A stretch of 64,000 bases of DNA from Pogostemon cablin (GCA_023678885.1 JAHCLQ010000833.1:248001-312000), one strand, 5' to 3'; numbered from the stretch's first letter, positions 46,569-61,043 are shown. Made by a program: numbers and translations. The notes: generated from the letters alone by a model not told the origin.

Positions 46569-48842
46569 AACCCACAAACTTACATGTTGCTCGCCCCGAG
46601 GCAACGCAATCAAACCAAGGAGTCGTGTATAATTCCTGAGATCACCAAGTACAGCACAGAAAAATTACGAAAGTTGGATGTGCGTTTTCAGCCTTCTTGC
46701 ACAAATTGTACCTTTTCTCCAACCTTGCACTTTTCATCATTTTTCCACCTAAAACATAACAAAACATCTCAAGTGCACCTCATTCTCACATATAATGAAT
46801 ATAAGACACTTATGCTAATATATAATAAGAATTTCCATCAAAAGGTGTTAAATTGGACACTCAAACACGCTAATTTCCACTCTCAACAATTCCCCAAACT
46901 TACTCGTTGCTCGTCCCGAGGCAATAAAATAAAAATAAAGAGAAAGAGAGTATGGAAATTAGCGGGGAAACAATGACTATGATACATACCCCATTCACAA
47001 TACAATTGTCCTCAATTTAGGTCATTCAACTCTAATTATATATAATAATCAATTCATAGCATACAAGTCAAGATAATCACCACCAATTCAAATGCTCCAT
47101 CAACATGTTCTCATGGGAAGTATATATCTCGCACTCAAGTGTAAAGATGTACACTTATAGGTTAAGGTGTTTACGCTCAAATTCAATTCAAGTGCATGCG
47201 TAACTATAAGCTTGCCAAAAGTCTCAAACTCTTTACCACTAAAAGTATGATTCGATAATGGGATCAAAAAGGACTTTTCTTTTGGATGTAATGTTGGCTC
47301 TTTGGTAAAGGTAGGAAACATATGGATAAAGTGACTCAATTAGTAGAGAATTAAAATTGAAGATCTTTTGTACTACAGATTTTTACACTTCAAGGCTACC
47401 CAACTTCATGCTCTTCTAATTTTCTTTTCTCTCATTTCCTTCAAACTCAACATACTTTTTCTTTCCTTTCTTTTTCCTCGAGGTACCAGTTTCGGGCATT
47501 ACCTCTAAAATCTTGGGGTACTAGTTTTGGACACTACCCCTCATCAACTTATTTATAAGCTCATAATCACTTGTACAGCTCCAAATATTTTATTCATTCA
47601 AAACTCCATCAAAATCAACTTCACACTCTATGACAACATTTAATTCTCCACTAAATATAGGAATTTAAGGTTCAAATAGGATATCAAAGTGGCTATCTTC
47701 GTAGGTTGCCAAAGAAATAAAACTTTTAGGCTCAGTGGGGCTAACTACGGATATATAATTATTTGGTAGGGAATTATTTGGCTAAGTGGCTCATAAATTC
47801 AAGGATTTCCTTAGATCATCTCTCATCATCCAACACACATGTAGTTTCAAGTAAGACAAGAGACAAGTTCTAGAATACACACACAAGAACGATACTCATC
47901 AGAAAGAAATATCATGTGATTAATTAACATGATCAACGAGGCTCAAAATCTCACATGAGTTTTTAACAAGTAACAGAGCACTTTTCATGGTAAGTAATAT
48001 CCCACAAATACACATAGAACTTCATATCACAATATAACTCAAGTACACTTCCTTCATCAATTTCAAGAGCATATGATTTTCAAAGACAATTTTAACAATA
48101 TAAGCTCACATGGATCACCACCATAAACACAATCCTTCACTCCATGAATTAAAAGCACACATAAGAATTAAAATAAGGGAACGAGGGCACCTGATTTTTC
48201 TTCAACACGCACGAGTTCCTCGAGTCAAAGCCTCAATGTAAAATTCGTCTTGCCACTCTTTAACCTTTTCTATCATCAAAGCTCAAGCACACATCATCAT
48301 CACAGATTCATCAATAATAAAATAGGAGAACTTGAAGAAAGAATTAATTGACTATATAATCGACTCCACACACTAGAAACACCACAGAACACTAGGCAAA
48401 TTGCAAAAAATCGACACATCAAAACCGATTAAAATTTCAACATACCGCAAAAAATAAACTCCCCTAGCAAACATTACAAAGAAAATATTATACTCTTGGT
48501 GCTTCAATGAGGTAATAACATCACACCCCCCAAACTTAGTAAAAACGTAAGTTGAAACTAAGTTTGCAAAAAGATGTAATTGCCGATGAGTAAGCACCTT
48601 AAATATAAAAATTTCTTACTCACACAAAAGAAATAAAACAATAAAATGGAAGGAAAAGCCCCCAACAGGTGCTCATGTATAACGTCGGAGAGTCACGACG
48701 GATGTAACCTTTTAAACTACAGGATCAGAGGACGGTCTTGTCGCAGCCTCACCTTCAAATAATTTCTTTCCCTCTTCTTGTCTACACTCATCACCTTATC
48801 TTTCTTGGTCACAAAAATATGATCATTGGAATTTCCTTCCTC
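46569..48842 (-). other. 3' internal non-coding region of the Athila-like element
   Basis: No coding domain. Two similar blocks follow one another: AAACTTACATGTTGCTCGCCCCGAGGCAA at the LTR border, split here as AAACTTACATGTTGCTCG plus CCCCGAGGCAA (46573-46602), and AAACTTACTCGTTGCTCG plus TCCCGAGGCAA (46894-46922). A canonical PPT-like site lies further in at 48525-48538. The corresponding part of the left copy is 1-796. Confidence 0.65.
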
Positions 48843-50677
48843 TCATGGCTGTCTAGACACCTCCTTGGCAATCTTCCACTTAAATTCAGAATCATCTGCC
48901 TTGGAAAAATCAAGATTAAACAAGTTAGAAACCACATCAATGCTCTTGCATGATTGAGTCTCTATGGGCATCTTCATTGCATGATCAAGAGAGAAAACCA
49001 CATCTTCATTATCCATCTGCAGTCTAAGCTTCTCGGCTCTCAACTTCTTTTCTCTTTCCCACTTTTTCTCAATTGTAAGCTCAGTATTCTGCTTATGTAA
49101 TGGTACTGGAGTAACATCAACATCATGTAAAGCATTCGGCGCAGAAAACGGTGCAGGTTGGTGCGATTCGACCTCAATTCGACCAGGGCTCCTGGTCGAA
49201 TTGGGCACATAGTGGTCTAATTGATCTTCTGGAACACGATTCTCCCTTTGTATCTCCAATTCGACCTAGATTCGACCTGAAGGTCTGGTCGAATCGAAGT
49301 CCCCCAGGTCGAATCGACTCTCTGTAAGATTTCTGCCCTCCGATTCGACCTGAATTCGACCTGAAGATCTGGTCGAATTGATATGGTATTGGTCAAATTG
49401 GGCTTCTGACGAAACAGAGTGCTCCAGACGGGTGGATTCGACCTGGATTCGGCCTGTGGACCAGGTCGAATCGACTGGATGTTGGTCGAATCGAGGTGCT
49501 GGTGCTTCCAAATCACGTCCATTGGGCCAATTCGACCTTCCATGTTGGATTTGACCTGTAGTGTTCGTCGAATCAGGGTCGAATTGAGCTCTCGACATCT
49601 CCAATTCCAATTCCGGCCGTATTGGTCCCTCGTACTGTGTTCTAGACCTTAACGTGATGGCATTATTCTCCACTTTTTAAGTCAATTGATTCACGTTCGC
49701 GGTCATCTGTCCCATAATCAAAGTAAGGTCCTTTAACTGCTTAGATAAATCTGCATGATCAACATTCATTCTAGCTTCGATGTGGTCAACCCTTGCATTG
49801 GTCTCAGCCATGTATCGATTGAAGGTATCTTCAACACTCTTCACTTCGTGCTGCTTCATACTAAGCCCCCTTAGTGTCAACTCTGTAAGCAGCCTTTGCT
49901 GGGACTCTAGTAGCTTGTTGATGTTAGCTAGACTAGAGACGATCTCATCATCCCTATTCGGCTTCACTTGATGTTCAACATGCGCTACTGTGCCAAGTAC
50001 ATATGATCATCTATCTCTCTCTACATGCCAGTCACGTGAATTCATAGAGATGTCTTCAAATAATTTTTCAGCTTCAAGTGATGTCTTAGATAACAACGCT
50101 CCTTCTGATGATGCATCACTAAAAATACGCGACTCATAATCCAATCCATAGTAGAAGATACTTATGTATTCAGCCTTAGACATCCCATGCTATGGACACC
50201 TCCTGAGCATGTCTTTGAACCTATCCCACGCCTCATAAAATTTCTCACCCTGATTCATAACAAATCGGGTGATCTCTTGCTTCATTCTTAAGATCCTTGA
50301 GGGTGACATGTATCTCTCCAAGAACTTCTGCTGCAGTTGGTCTCATGTAGTGCAGTCGGCTGCATCAAGAGTCTTATATCAAGCTTCCACTTTATCAATT
50401 AATGAAAACTTGAATAGGGCAATCCGTCTAACATTATCGTTAGCTCCAGCTCCCTTTTAAGTGTTTGCATAACCAAGAAATCTTCGGAGATGTTGATATG
50501 GATCTTCAAAACAACCTCCAGAAAAGGGATTCTTTTCCACCATGCTAATAAGAGCGGGATGTATCTCAAAATCATCATCTTCCCCCTTGCTCCTATCAAC
50601 CCCATGTTGCCAATTCCATAGTTCGGGAAAATTTCACGTATAACAACATTATCCAGATTCTGCCTTGTTCCGGCCAT
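48843..50677 (-). pseudogene. Decayed retrotransposon gag, right copy
   Basis: Same gene remnant as 797-2631, with the same frameshift after the N-terminus and the same in-frame stops. Differences are few, for example a Lys instead of Asn codon in the coiled-coil-like part (around 49740) and a Leu instead of Ser codon near the end of the N-terminal frame (around 50417). Shared damage shows gag was already dead before the duplication. Confidence 0.8.
49165..49586. repeat. GATTCGACC hairpin array inside gag, right copy
   Basis: Identical in arrangement to 1119-1540. Confidence 0.9.
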
Positions 50678-50834
50678 GTTTAGTTCAATGTGTTATTCCT
50701 TTCTTTCATTCCTTTCCTTTTCCTAGTGCACAATTACCTCAGAAAAATTTAAGGTTAGATAGAAATAAATAATCAAAAATAAAAGAAAAAAAAATCTTAA
50801 TCAAACTAGAAATAAAAAACTAATAATAACAGCC

Positions 50835-50853
50835 GTCCCCGACAATGGTTCCA
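50835..50853 (-). other. Primer-binding site, right copy
   Basis: Minus strand TGGAACCATTGTCGGGGAC, six bases from the 5' LTR. Confidence 0.75.
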
Positions 50854-50859
50854 AGAACT

Positions 50860-52598
50860 TGATGAGCATTTTCTCAACACATAATTAATCCCCAAGTATG
50901 AAGGATATCAATTGTAGTCTCAAAAGGTGATCAAGTGAATATCGAACCCAAGGGACGGTGTATTATAAATTTAATTATTATCTAAATTAATTAAGATGAT
51001 TATGGCAATATAGTTGAGGTTTAGAATCATTAAACTAATAAACAAGTAACTAAAATAGCAAATAAAATAAAGTCACTTGAAGAATACGAAAGTGGATCAA
51101 GTAGGAGAATAGGTAGCTCAAGGGAAATCCAGTTTTACTACTTAACTTCCCTTCCGTGTGTTGGTGTCCGACTCTACCTTGTGGAATATGGACGCATCAC
51201 TAAACCATGCATATCTACTCTAGATGCACAAGTAAACATGCATGTAACACTTGTAAATAACCTCGGAGCAAGAGATATAATTTCACTCCCATTTCTAGGT
51301 ACTATCAGTATCAATTATTTCCCCCCTAGGATTGGTACTCTAACACGATATGATATCACTTTATAGGTACTATGAAATTATCCTCTTTATCCTACTTATT
51401 AACCCGAATTCAATTCAATTAATAAGTATTCATATATGATAGTTCTAATGAAGTTTCGGAGTCCTCTCACTTAGAATCATAACATGGAATCCGCTCAGCA
51501 GTGAACGCACTCAATCAATAACCAAGATATGTATTCAGACTCTACATAACAGTTAATGATGCACAAAATGACCGTGAGTATGGATTAATAAAGCACAATC
51601 ATATATAAAATATATCCACAAGTAGTGTTGTACGGAGTGTACACACGAAAATTTCAATTAACTAGATAAAACCTTCACAACTCTAGTTCTACCAAAAAGA
51701 CTGTAGCCCATGATGTTGCGAAGAGCAATCATGGGTGTTGGATAGATCTTACTCGGATGTCCGTAAAATACAAGATAAATTAGGAAACGAATTAACCCTA
51801 GATGTGGCATCATCGCGTCCTTCTCGCTCTTGAATTCTCCTCTTAATTCTCCCCTTATTTCAACAAACGAATCTTCAAAGTGATGGATGGATGGAGGAAA
51901 GGATGATGGTTGGGGGTGATCCCCCCTTGTGGGGTGTAGTATGGTTGTGGTCTCTTTTCTCCTCTCTTGTATTGTGGATTATTCTCTACTACTGCATAAG
52001 CCTTCTTTTATACTTGTAATTGCACCTCCCGGGCATGGAATGGGCTTTTTAAGTGATCACACGTATTGACGGTGTAAAAATACAGATATGGTAAGTTCCC
52101 GAGCATCGATTATACCTCAGCAATAGGTCGAATCAACCACCACAGGTCGAACTAGAGGTCGAACTAGCCTACTGTAAGTCACAGGCGTTGTATTTGACCA
52201 ACTATCCAGGTCGAATCGACGCGACGAGTTCAAATCGGCAATTCCGTAAATCGATTCGACCTCGATTCGACCTGATGGCCAGGTCGAATCACCCCATCAT
52301 GGTCGAATCCGTCATCAGTACAAGTTGTGCTACTGATTCGACCTGAAGGGCAGGTCGAATTGACCTCCTTCAGGTCGAATCAAACTCCTTCTTCGCCCAA
52401 ACGGATGACTTCGACTTCCTTTCTTCTGTATTCAACACTTCCACTCCGATTTCCTTCGAAAAACCACTCAAATAGCTTCATCAACACCTGATTCATGCAT
52501 TTTCACAATATTTATCGGTTTTCAACCGATTTCATCCTTCAAACACTCCATAATAGCACAAATCCAGACGCAATATTCGTGAATTATCACACTCATCA
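50860..52598 (-). repeat. 5' LTR of the complete Athila-like element
   Basis: 1739 bp; near-identical to 2813-4550. TATA-like motif at 52000-52011, hairpin array at 52124-52380. Confidence 0.93.
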
Positions 52599-52603
52599 TC
52601 TGT

Positions 52604-53122
52604 ACGTAAAGAAAAATAAAAAAATAAGTGTTCAATCAATTCGTCGATTAACATTTAGAAAGATCTAGTATATCTAATACTATTATTCTTATAAATTTTA
52701 GTTAGTGTCTTTCAATATGTTATAGGTACTTGAAATTAAATTAATTGTTTATGTGGAAAGAGAAAAAGAAAAGAGAACGGCTCAATTAATTAACGTAAAA
52801 TAAATTATAGAAATTATTAATATTCATATGATTATTTTTATTATTATATAGAGTATTTATTATGTATATTAAATTCATAACTGGCCGTGATTACAATGGA
52901 TAAAACATCTTTTTGACAAATATAATTTATTGCATTAATAATATGAATGAGAATAATTTAAGGATTATTATACACCATTTTAATCATAATAATAATTATT
53001 ATAATAATAAAGAATCAATCTTATTTGTTGATGTAAAGTTCTAATTGATCATTTTTTTGTTTTTATTTTTTTAAATCTAATTTATTAAGTTATATTAATT
53101 TTAAAATGAATAAGTTAATTTG

Positions 53123-53185
<63 letters not shown>

Positions 53186-53352
53186 AAAAATAAAATATTG
53201 GTTTACATAAAAAGTAAAGAAGAAAAAAAAATCAGTTAACGATTTGGAAAATTAGAAATTCTAAAACTATATATTATTATTTTTTAATTAGTTACATTTC
53301 AATTAGGTAATTTAATACTTTAATATATTAGAAGATATAATACCTTTATAAA

Positions 53353-53409
<57 letters not shown>

Positions 53410-56400
53410 TTTATATTAATTAATGGCAACCAATTTAAAATAGGATAATTATACTGTTCACCCAGAATACAAAGCACCCATTTTGAAAAATGTATACAAT
53501 TATTAAGAAATATGTATACAAAATAGAATAACATGTATACAAAATAGAATAAAAAGTTATACACATATAGGTGACCCTTGCACTCGGGTGCACCCAATAT
53601 CAACTCTTTAAAATAACACCTACCAAGCTCTGGAAGGTGAAACACATTAATGAATTTATCCTTGATTTGTATGATACTCATCTTCTTGATGTAGGATCAG
53701 GTATGTCTTTCACATAAGTTCGTATGGAGCTAATTTTTACCTATGCATTCAGAATTTTTATTTTTTTTTATTTTGGACAAATAAATTTAATGGTTCAAGT
53801 CCTCATCTCTAATGATTTATTACTAAATCTTATTAGGCCGTTGTTTTACTCAATGATTTGTGTTTGGAGAATATAATTATGGTGGAAATTTTTATTTTTC
53901 GAAAATCGTATTCGTGCATTGTTGTATCTTTGAACTAAACATTGATAAGTTTTTGCCTTTCAACGTTCTTTAAGGATGTTGCCTTTGTCTCATCCTAATG
54001 ATTACGTTTGCTTCTTGCATAAGGACCAAGGAACATAATACTTAAGTGTATATTAGGTAGTTTTATTAGTATGAAATAAAAATATAAAAGACAAAATAAA
54101 TTTATGAAAAAATTTATATTGAATGATTTTAAAGAATGAACGATCGTGATTGAAAGCAAATATTTATAGGGACAGTCCTAATGAAAATAAAATTGATATT
54201 GATATATTAATTGAAATTAAGCATATATTGATTAAAAATTAATCAAATTTATATTGTTAAATTAAATAATTAAAAAAAGTAAAATTTAAATAATAAAATT
54301 CATCATTAATATAATCAAAATTTATTTTATGATTGAAATCAAAGGAAAATCATATATCCTATATATATTAAATTAAATTATAATAATATATTAATATTGA
54401 TTGATATATTAATTTAAATTAAATATATATTGATTAAAATTAGTTAAATATGCCAAAGATATCTCTCATATTTACCAAATTTATATTGTTAAATAAAAAA
54501 TTTAAATTTAAATAACAAAATCCATTATTAGTATAATTAGATTTTATGATTGAAATAAAAAATATTAATTAAACAGTCAAGATTAAAATTGAGTTATTTT
54601 TAAATAGAATAAAATTGAAAAAAATTATAAATAAAAGTAGAAGTTTAGATTTAATTTTATATACTTATACTTTTAATTTTATAAATAAATTGATGGTCAC
54701 CAATTTTTTTAAAAAAAATGGTAAGAATAATTAAATAAATTGATGGTCAAGATATGTAATTAAAATATTTCCAAAATAAGTAAAATTAAAAAGGAGAGGA
54801 AAAAAGGATGGTAAGAAAATAGTTAAATAAATTGATGGTCAAGATATGTTCTTAAATTAAATAAAACGATGGTGAATATGTTTTCTTAAAGGTCTAGATT
54901 AAAATTGAAAACTTTTCTTGAAAAAATATTTTCCATATTTAGTATAAAATATAAAATAAAAATTTTAAATAATGAAATCCATTAGTATAATAATCTATCA
55001 AAAACATTAACTGAATGATTAAGATTAAAATTAAATTGGACGATTAAGATTAAAATTGAATTATTTTTAAATAAAATAAAATTGGAAAAATAATTGAAAA
55101 CAAAAGTGGAAATTTATGTTTGTTTTTATATATGCATAGATTTTAATTTAAACATTAATTTATATATCTAATGAATTAAATTAAAAATATATCTTTAAAT
55201 CAATAATAAAATTCAATCTATTAATTTGTTATTAGAAAAATAAAAGAAAAAAATAAACTTGTAATCTACGTAATTATTAATTTTTTAAACTTACTGAAAA
55301 TGTTGATTATTTTGAGAATGATACGTGTAAATTCAAAAATAAGAGTTAATCATAATTTAACAAATTGTAACATAAAATATATTCGATGTTTGATGTTTCA
55401 AATAAATCATGAATATGCACCATTAAATTTGAATTAATATAAAGTTTAAATTTATATTGGCATAAAATAAAATTAAAAGTACATGCATCGTTCTCTTGTT
55501 TAAGATTTCAACCTAACCCATTTTGCAATTATAAAATTAGGCTAATATTAACCTAAAAAAATCCATTTATTATTCTTTTCTATAATTAAATTTTCAGCGC
55601 AACCCATTATACAAACATTTTGCAATTATAAAAATTATGCTAACGTTAACTTTTTTTTAGAAAATAAGTCCATTTATTATTCTTTCCTGTAATTAAATTT
55701 TCAGCCCAATTGCCATTATACAATCATTACTCACTTTAAAATTATCATTTAAGAAAATACATAAATAAATAATTTAAAATAAATGTATTCATTGAGGTTT
55801 GAACCTTTGACCTCCTCAAAACTGTCCAACAAATCAAACTACGCCACCTCACACATCTATAAAAATCATAAATGATAAACTCACCAGAGTTTGACACTTC
55901 ACACCTTACAAAATCTAAATTGGAAATGTTATTTTGTTTTTATATATAAGAAGATATATAAAACGTAATAAATAAACAGTAATCGGGTAGGGTAATCGGA
56001 TATTTTACAAAATTCATACCCTACCTTTCTATGCGGGTGCGGGTATTATCCTACCTGAAACCCAAAATAACATACCCTATATGTACCTGATAGGGTGTTA
56101 TCCGACGGATACCCACATCCGCGGATAAAATTGACACCCCTATTTTTTTATAAATTGTCGATCTATATAATTCTCAATAATTAAAATGACTATTATGCAA
56201 ATTTAAATTAATTGTTTATAACTGTAATAATCACGCACTTTCAATTCTCACTCCGGCGATGAAGTTCTCCAGCGACAAAGGGCTTTCTCAAATCTCAGAA
56301 ATCGACGGATTAGTTTATAAGAAATCGACGGAAATTGTTTCGGCAATTCATTTCTGTTTGATTTCTATCTTCTTCTCTTAGGTAAAATTTACTTTATGGA

Positions 56401-56860
56401 GTATTTTTAATGTCGGATTTTCTAAGTTTCTTTTGCATATTCATCTACATCAATCTCTGATTTTCTAAAGATTTGATTTATGCTGATTTATGGAAGTTCA
56501 TGTAATTGACCGTCGCGATTCTGATCTCCTCAATCGTTGAGTCTAATGATTTCTCAACACACCTTCGAAATTGCAAAAGGTTTTTTTCTATCTTAACTCG
56601 TTTTTCTATCTACAATGAGGAGGTTTTGGTTCTAGGTGACAATTTGTTTTTCCCGAGCCAAACAATCCTAAATTTTTTTATGATATTTATGTATTTATTC
56701 AACTTAAATTGTGACCAGCATCTCAGAATTCTAAACATCATTTAGTATAATGAACAACTCATCCATTTGCAACTTTATCCCACACTCAATCAATTATGCG
56801 CCAAATCTGTTGAAAGGAAAGATGGTTTGGCCTTTTTAGTTGTTCTCCTGATCCTTCAAT
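52604..56860. other. AT-rich gene-free stretch with TE debris, right copy
   Basis: Counterpart of 4556-8775. TA microsatellites at 53126-53180 (much longer than its counterpart at 5079-5094) and 53354-53403, MITE-like repeat at 53450-53606, SINE-like sequence at 55785-55860 (one A-box-flank base differs from the left copy), hAT remnant at 55978-56142. No gene. Confidence 0.7.
53126..53180. repeat. (TA)n microsatellite, expanded in the right copy
   Basis: About 55 bp here against about 16 bp at 5079-5094. This accounts for most of the offset change between the two duplicates. Confidence 0.95.
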
Positions 56861-59137
56861 TAGAGCTGTCAAAATGAGTTGAGCCACTGGGTCAACCCAC
56901 CTTAATCCACCAATTTCTCAATTAAAAATTAACGCACCCCATAAAAGTCCGCCCTACTTCAAACACATTAAAGTGTGGGTTAACCCGCACCGCTCCACCA
57001 ACCCAACTTCAACCCACTTTTATAAATTAAAATTTTAAAAAATGACATACAACTTTTAAATTTTAATATTTAAATAATAAAATTATTATCACCCAACTCT
57101 ATCCACTATCCACCCCCACCCTGCCACCCATCCACCCCCAACTTCCGACCACTCACCATTTTTTTTTAATTTTAGATTTATTAATATTTAAATATTAAAA
57201 ATATTTTCACTCAGCCCCCTACCCACCCCCAACAATTTTTTGTAAATAAATTTGGGTCAATAAATATTAGGTACAAAACGTATTTAGGTATTACTAATTC
57301 ACACTTTCGCTATAAAAAATTACGCACAAATACAAAATTTAATTTTGTTTTTCCCAGATTACCCATAATCATTGAACATCAGTGTGCAACGTGTGAAGCA
57401 AATTAAAAAAACACGATTAAGTATTTATATGTATATACATCACTGTGTACTCATTTGAGATAAATAATTTTTGGGGAGAAAAAAATGAATAAACTATTTA
57501 TATGAATATACATCAGTGTACATTTAGGTGAGATAAATAATTGTCTAATATAGAGTCATTGAATACAACCTTAATTTGCACACACGTGTGCACAATGTGC
57601 TTAATCAATTTGAATTTTGATTAATTAATTGGAAACTTGACACAAAATTAAGAATGAAGTCACAATTAAAAGAACAAAGAATGAAGTCACAATTAGAAGA
57701 ACGAGGACGAATATGTACATTGGCATGCATTTAAAGAGATAAATAATAGAAAGTGATAGCAGAGGGAATTAGTAAAACAATTTTTTCTTAAATTATTTCT
57801 TTCAAAATCTGCATTTAGAGAGGAATAAAGAAAGAGACTGTAGAGATAATTAGGAAAATAATTTTTTCCTAAATTATTTCTTTCAAAATCTATACATCAG
57901 CGTGCATTTAGAGAGAGGAATAAAAGAAAGTGACCGCAGAGAGAATTAGAAAAATGATTTTTCCTAAATTTTCTCTCCTAAAATCTCGAGTGATAAGTAT
58001 AATAATAGTGTACATCGGTGTACATTGACAAATCGTTTTTCTAATTCTCTCTCCTAAAATCTCGATTGATAAGTATAATAATAGCATACATCGGTGTACG
58101 TTGACAAAAGAAATGTTAGTTCTGCATAAACGTTAAATATTAGTGTACATTAGTGTACACTAATATTCAACGTTTAACATTAGTTTTGATGTAGTGTACA
58201 TTAGTGTACACTAATATTCAACGTTTAACATTAGTTTTGATGTAGTGTACATTAGTGTTCAACGAAATTATTGTTATGCATAAACGTTGAATATTAAACA
58301 TTGTGAACAAGGGTAATGCTGGGAAAAAAATCGTTATGTATCCAACAATAATTGTATTGAATTAATGTATTTATTAATAATTAGGTTGTATATATAAATA
58401 CCTATAGTTAATAAACCCAATAAAATTTTAAATTTTATCATTTAAATAATAAAAATATTATCATCCAACCATACCCTCCTCCAACCACCCACCTACCACC
58501 AACCCCCCCTCCCCCCAAAATATTTTTTAAAATTTTTTAAATTTTAATATTTAAATAATATAAATATTATCACTCAACCCTAACCACCCTATCCACCCAC
58601 CCCACTCCACAAATTTTATTTTTTTTAAAATTTTAAATTTTAATATTTAAATAATAAAAATATTATCACTCAACCGTACCCCTACCCACCCCTAATTTTT
58701 TTTTATTTTAGATTTTAATATTTAAATAATAAAATATTTTTGGGGGTGGGTGAGTGTGTGGGTAGGGGTAGGGTTGGTTGATAATTTTTTTATTATGTAA
58801 ATATTAATTTTTAAAAAAATAATGGGGGTGGGTGGGGGTTGGGTGATAATATTTTTATTATTTAAATATTAAAATTTAAAATTTAAAAAAAGAATTTGGG
58901 GTAGGTGATTATATTTTCATTATTTAAATATTAAAATCTAAAATATTTTTTCAAAAAAGAAAATTGGGGGTGGGGGTGGGTAGGTCATAAGTGGATAGGG
59001 GTAGAGTGTTGGTTAACCCGCGGCCCGCCCCACCGGTAGCCCGCGCTGCAAGTGACTCGCCCCACTTGAGCCCATCAAAAGGTGGGTTGTGGTGGGTTGT
59101 AGGATACACTGTCCACCAACCCATTCTGACAGCTCTA
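56861..59137. mobile_element. Non-autonomous hAT element, right copy
   Basis: Same ends and perfect TSD CCTTCAAT (56853-56860 and 59138-59145) as 8776-11053. The possible nested element is at 57254-58418. Confidence 0.92.
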
Positions 59138-59568
59138 CCTTCAATGACATATACTTGATGGTGTCAAAGGTATAATTTATCTTTGAAATACGGTAAGTAT
59201 TGTATCCACATTTCATGTCTTTAGATGATGGAAATTAGGTTTGAATATTAGATACGGTAAGCTACACCACTTTATCAGTATAGGTATGATTTTAATTTCA
59301 CTTAAATCTTTGATTGTCAATGTTTCACTCTACAAATTTCTCTAATCAATAGCTGTTTTTGGAACAAAGGAGGCTGTTCAGATTAACAAGAAACTTAAAA
59401 CGTTTCATAACTTCATTTCAAATTCTAACAAGATGATGTTTTGATACTCATGAATTGCCCATCTATAGAGGACTGCAGTTGTTAGTATCTTTTCACTAGG
59501 GATTATTATTTCAATTTTGGTACCTTCTCCCACCCCAACCTGTTTTATTATTTATCGCAATCCTGCAG

Positions 59569-59941
59569 TTGGGTAATAGAGAAGATAGCATGGGATGCTT
59601 CTGGAGAGAGATTGGCTATATCATATCAAGATGGTGATAAATTGTACAAAGGCCACATAGCTATATTTGATGTTAAAAGGGCTCCCTTAATTTCAACATC
59701 ATTGATGTAAGTGTAAATTCTAGTTTAATGAGAAGCATTTCACTCATACAATTCCCTTCATCACTCATTAGCATGTGCAATTTCTCCATTAGACGCTAAT
59801 ATTTATTTTTGCACATCCAGTGGATTCATCCGAGGTCCTGGAGACGACCCCAAGCTAGTAGCATTTTCATTTCATGACAAGGATTTTACATCAATCTTGG
59901 TTTTGATATCAAGAAGGGAGCTACATCAGTTGAAGGAGTAG
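59569..59941 (+). pseudogene. ALADIN gene fragment, right copy, with intact intron
   Basis: Exon 59569-59706 encodes IEKIAWDASGERLAISYQDG and on to APLISTSL; a GT-AG intron of 114 bp (59707-59820, GTAAGTG to CATCCAG) follows; the next exon encodes GFIRGPGDDPKLVAFSFHDK, and the joined frame reaches a stop at 59939-59941. These blocks match the C-terminal WD-repeat part of plant ALADIN (AAAS), a nucleoporin of the nuclear pore. After HDK the expected ALADIN C-terminus (KQGPLLSVCW-like) is replaced by an unrelated tail, and upstream exons are not visible, so it is a fragment. The left copy has lost both splice sites; this copy shows the ancestral state. Confidence 0.75.
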
Positions 59942-61043
59942 AGGCCTAATATATCATTCCTAATGAGTAAGCTCTCAAGCTCTTCAATATCCTAGTATAT
60001 TATGTTTTGCTGTCTAAAGTCCTTTTTTAACTTGATACTTGGTGACTATGAATTGAAAAGCATTAAACATTTGCTGTCGTTGATGTCTTATCTTAAGGTA
60101 TGTGGGCTCTATTATAACCTTTTGTTTTGAACGACGGGGGCGAGCAGAAGCAATAATTTAGATAGATTTTGAATGAACCGTGGTCTGAATAAATATAAAA
60201 ATTGGAATAAACTTTGTTGCCCGGTTGTAAATCGAGCTCCCTGACTAGAACTAAACTTAGTAAAAGCAGTTTAGAGTTAGTATTTACTGGTAATTTGGTC
60301 TTGTAAATCTGTGAAATCCTGATGATTGACATATATCCACTGAATAATTTCGTATGGAAGATTGACGCCAGCATTGGGGGATTATGTATTCAAACATGAG
60401 TATGAAATACAAGTTTTATTCTCGAGTTCGATTCTGGCAAACAATGGAAGATTGGTGCTCATGATTCTTGCTTCTACATTGATCAGTACTGCTTTACTGT
60501 TCGTTTAATTGTTGATATTTGCTTAATTGAGGAAAACAGAATTCATAGTGTTTATAGATTGAATTTAGGAATTATAATGGTTGTGATAAAGTGGATTAGG
60601 TGCCATATTCAAGAGTCTGGTCATCAGTTTTATTCATGAGTTGAAAGTTGCATAATTCTTTGATTTTCTCTATCTGCCATATTTGATCTTAATCTTTTTA
60701 TGAAATTGGCAACAGATTGTTATTTTGGGTTATTTCTCTTGCCATGAGACATGAGTTGATAATAAGATGAAAAATGGATAGGGTTTCAATTTCTTGATCA
60801 TCACTGCCATCATTCATGAAAACCTTGCTATGTTTTTTGAGGTATTATTAGTATATAACAGACTTAAAACTCTGCAATGATCATTTCATATATATATTTA
60901 GAACACTATATATACTGACACAGCCATGCTTTTGTAGTGGGATTTACTACAAATATCCTGTCATTATCCACGTTTAATCTCCTTGTTAAATTAACATTAT
61001 TATTTAGTAAAAGCTTAATTATATGCCCGGGTGATTTCTTAAA

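Larger units (their letters stand above)
44842..52598 (-). mobile_element. Complete Athila-like Ty3/Gypsy LTR element, non-autonomous
   Basis: Two LTRs of about 1.73 kb (44842-46568 and 50860-52598), both TGATGA...TCATCA, are flanked by the 5-bp TSD TCTGT (44837-44841 and 52599-52603). On the minus strand a tRNA-Asp-type primer site follows the 5' LTR, then a decayed gag. The internal region is 4.3 kb and holds no reverse transcriptase, RNase H or integrase, so it would need proteins from a related element. The two LTRs of this one element differ visibly more from each other than the 48-kb duplicates do, so the insertion is much older than the duplication. Confidence 0.93.

Noticed and set aside
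46584..46976. 130-codon plus-strand frame
   Set aside because: It lies antisense to the 3' internal region of the Athila-like element and has no domain.
44842..52598. Autonomous Gypsy element
   Set aside because: No reverse transcriptase, RNase H or integrase motif in the 4.3-kb interior on either strand.
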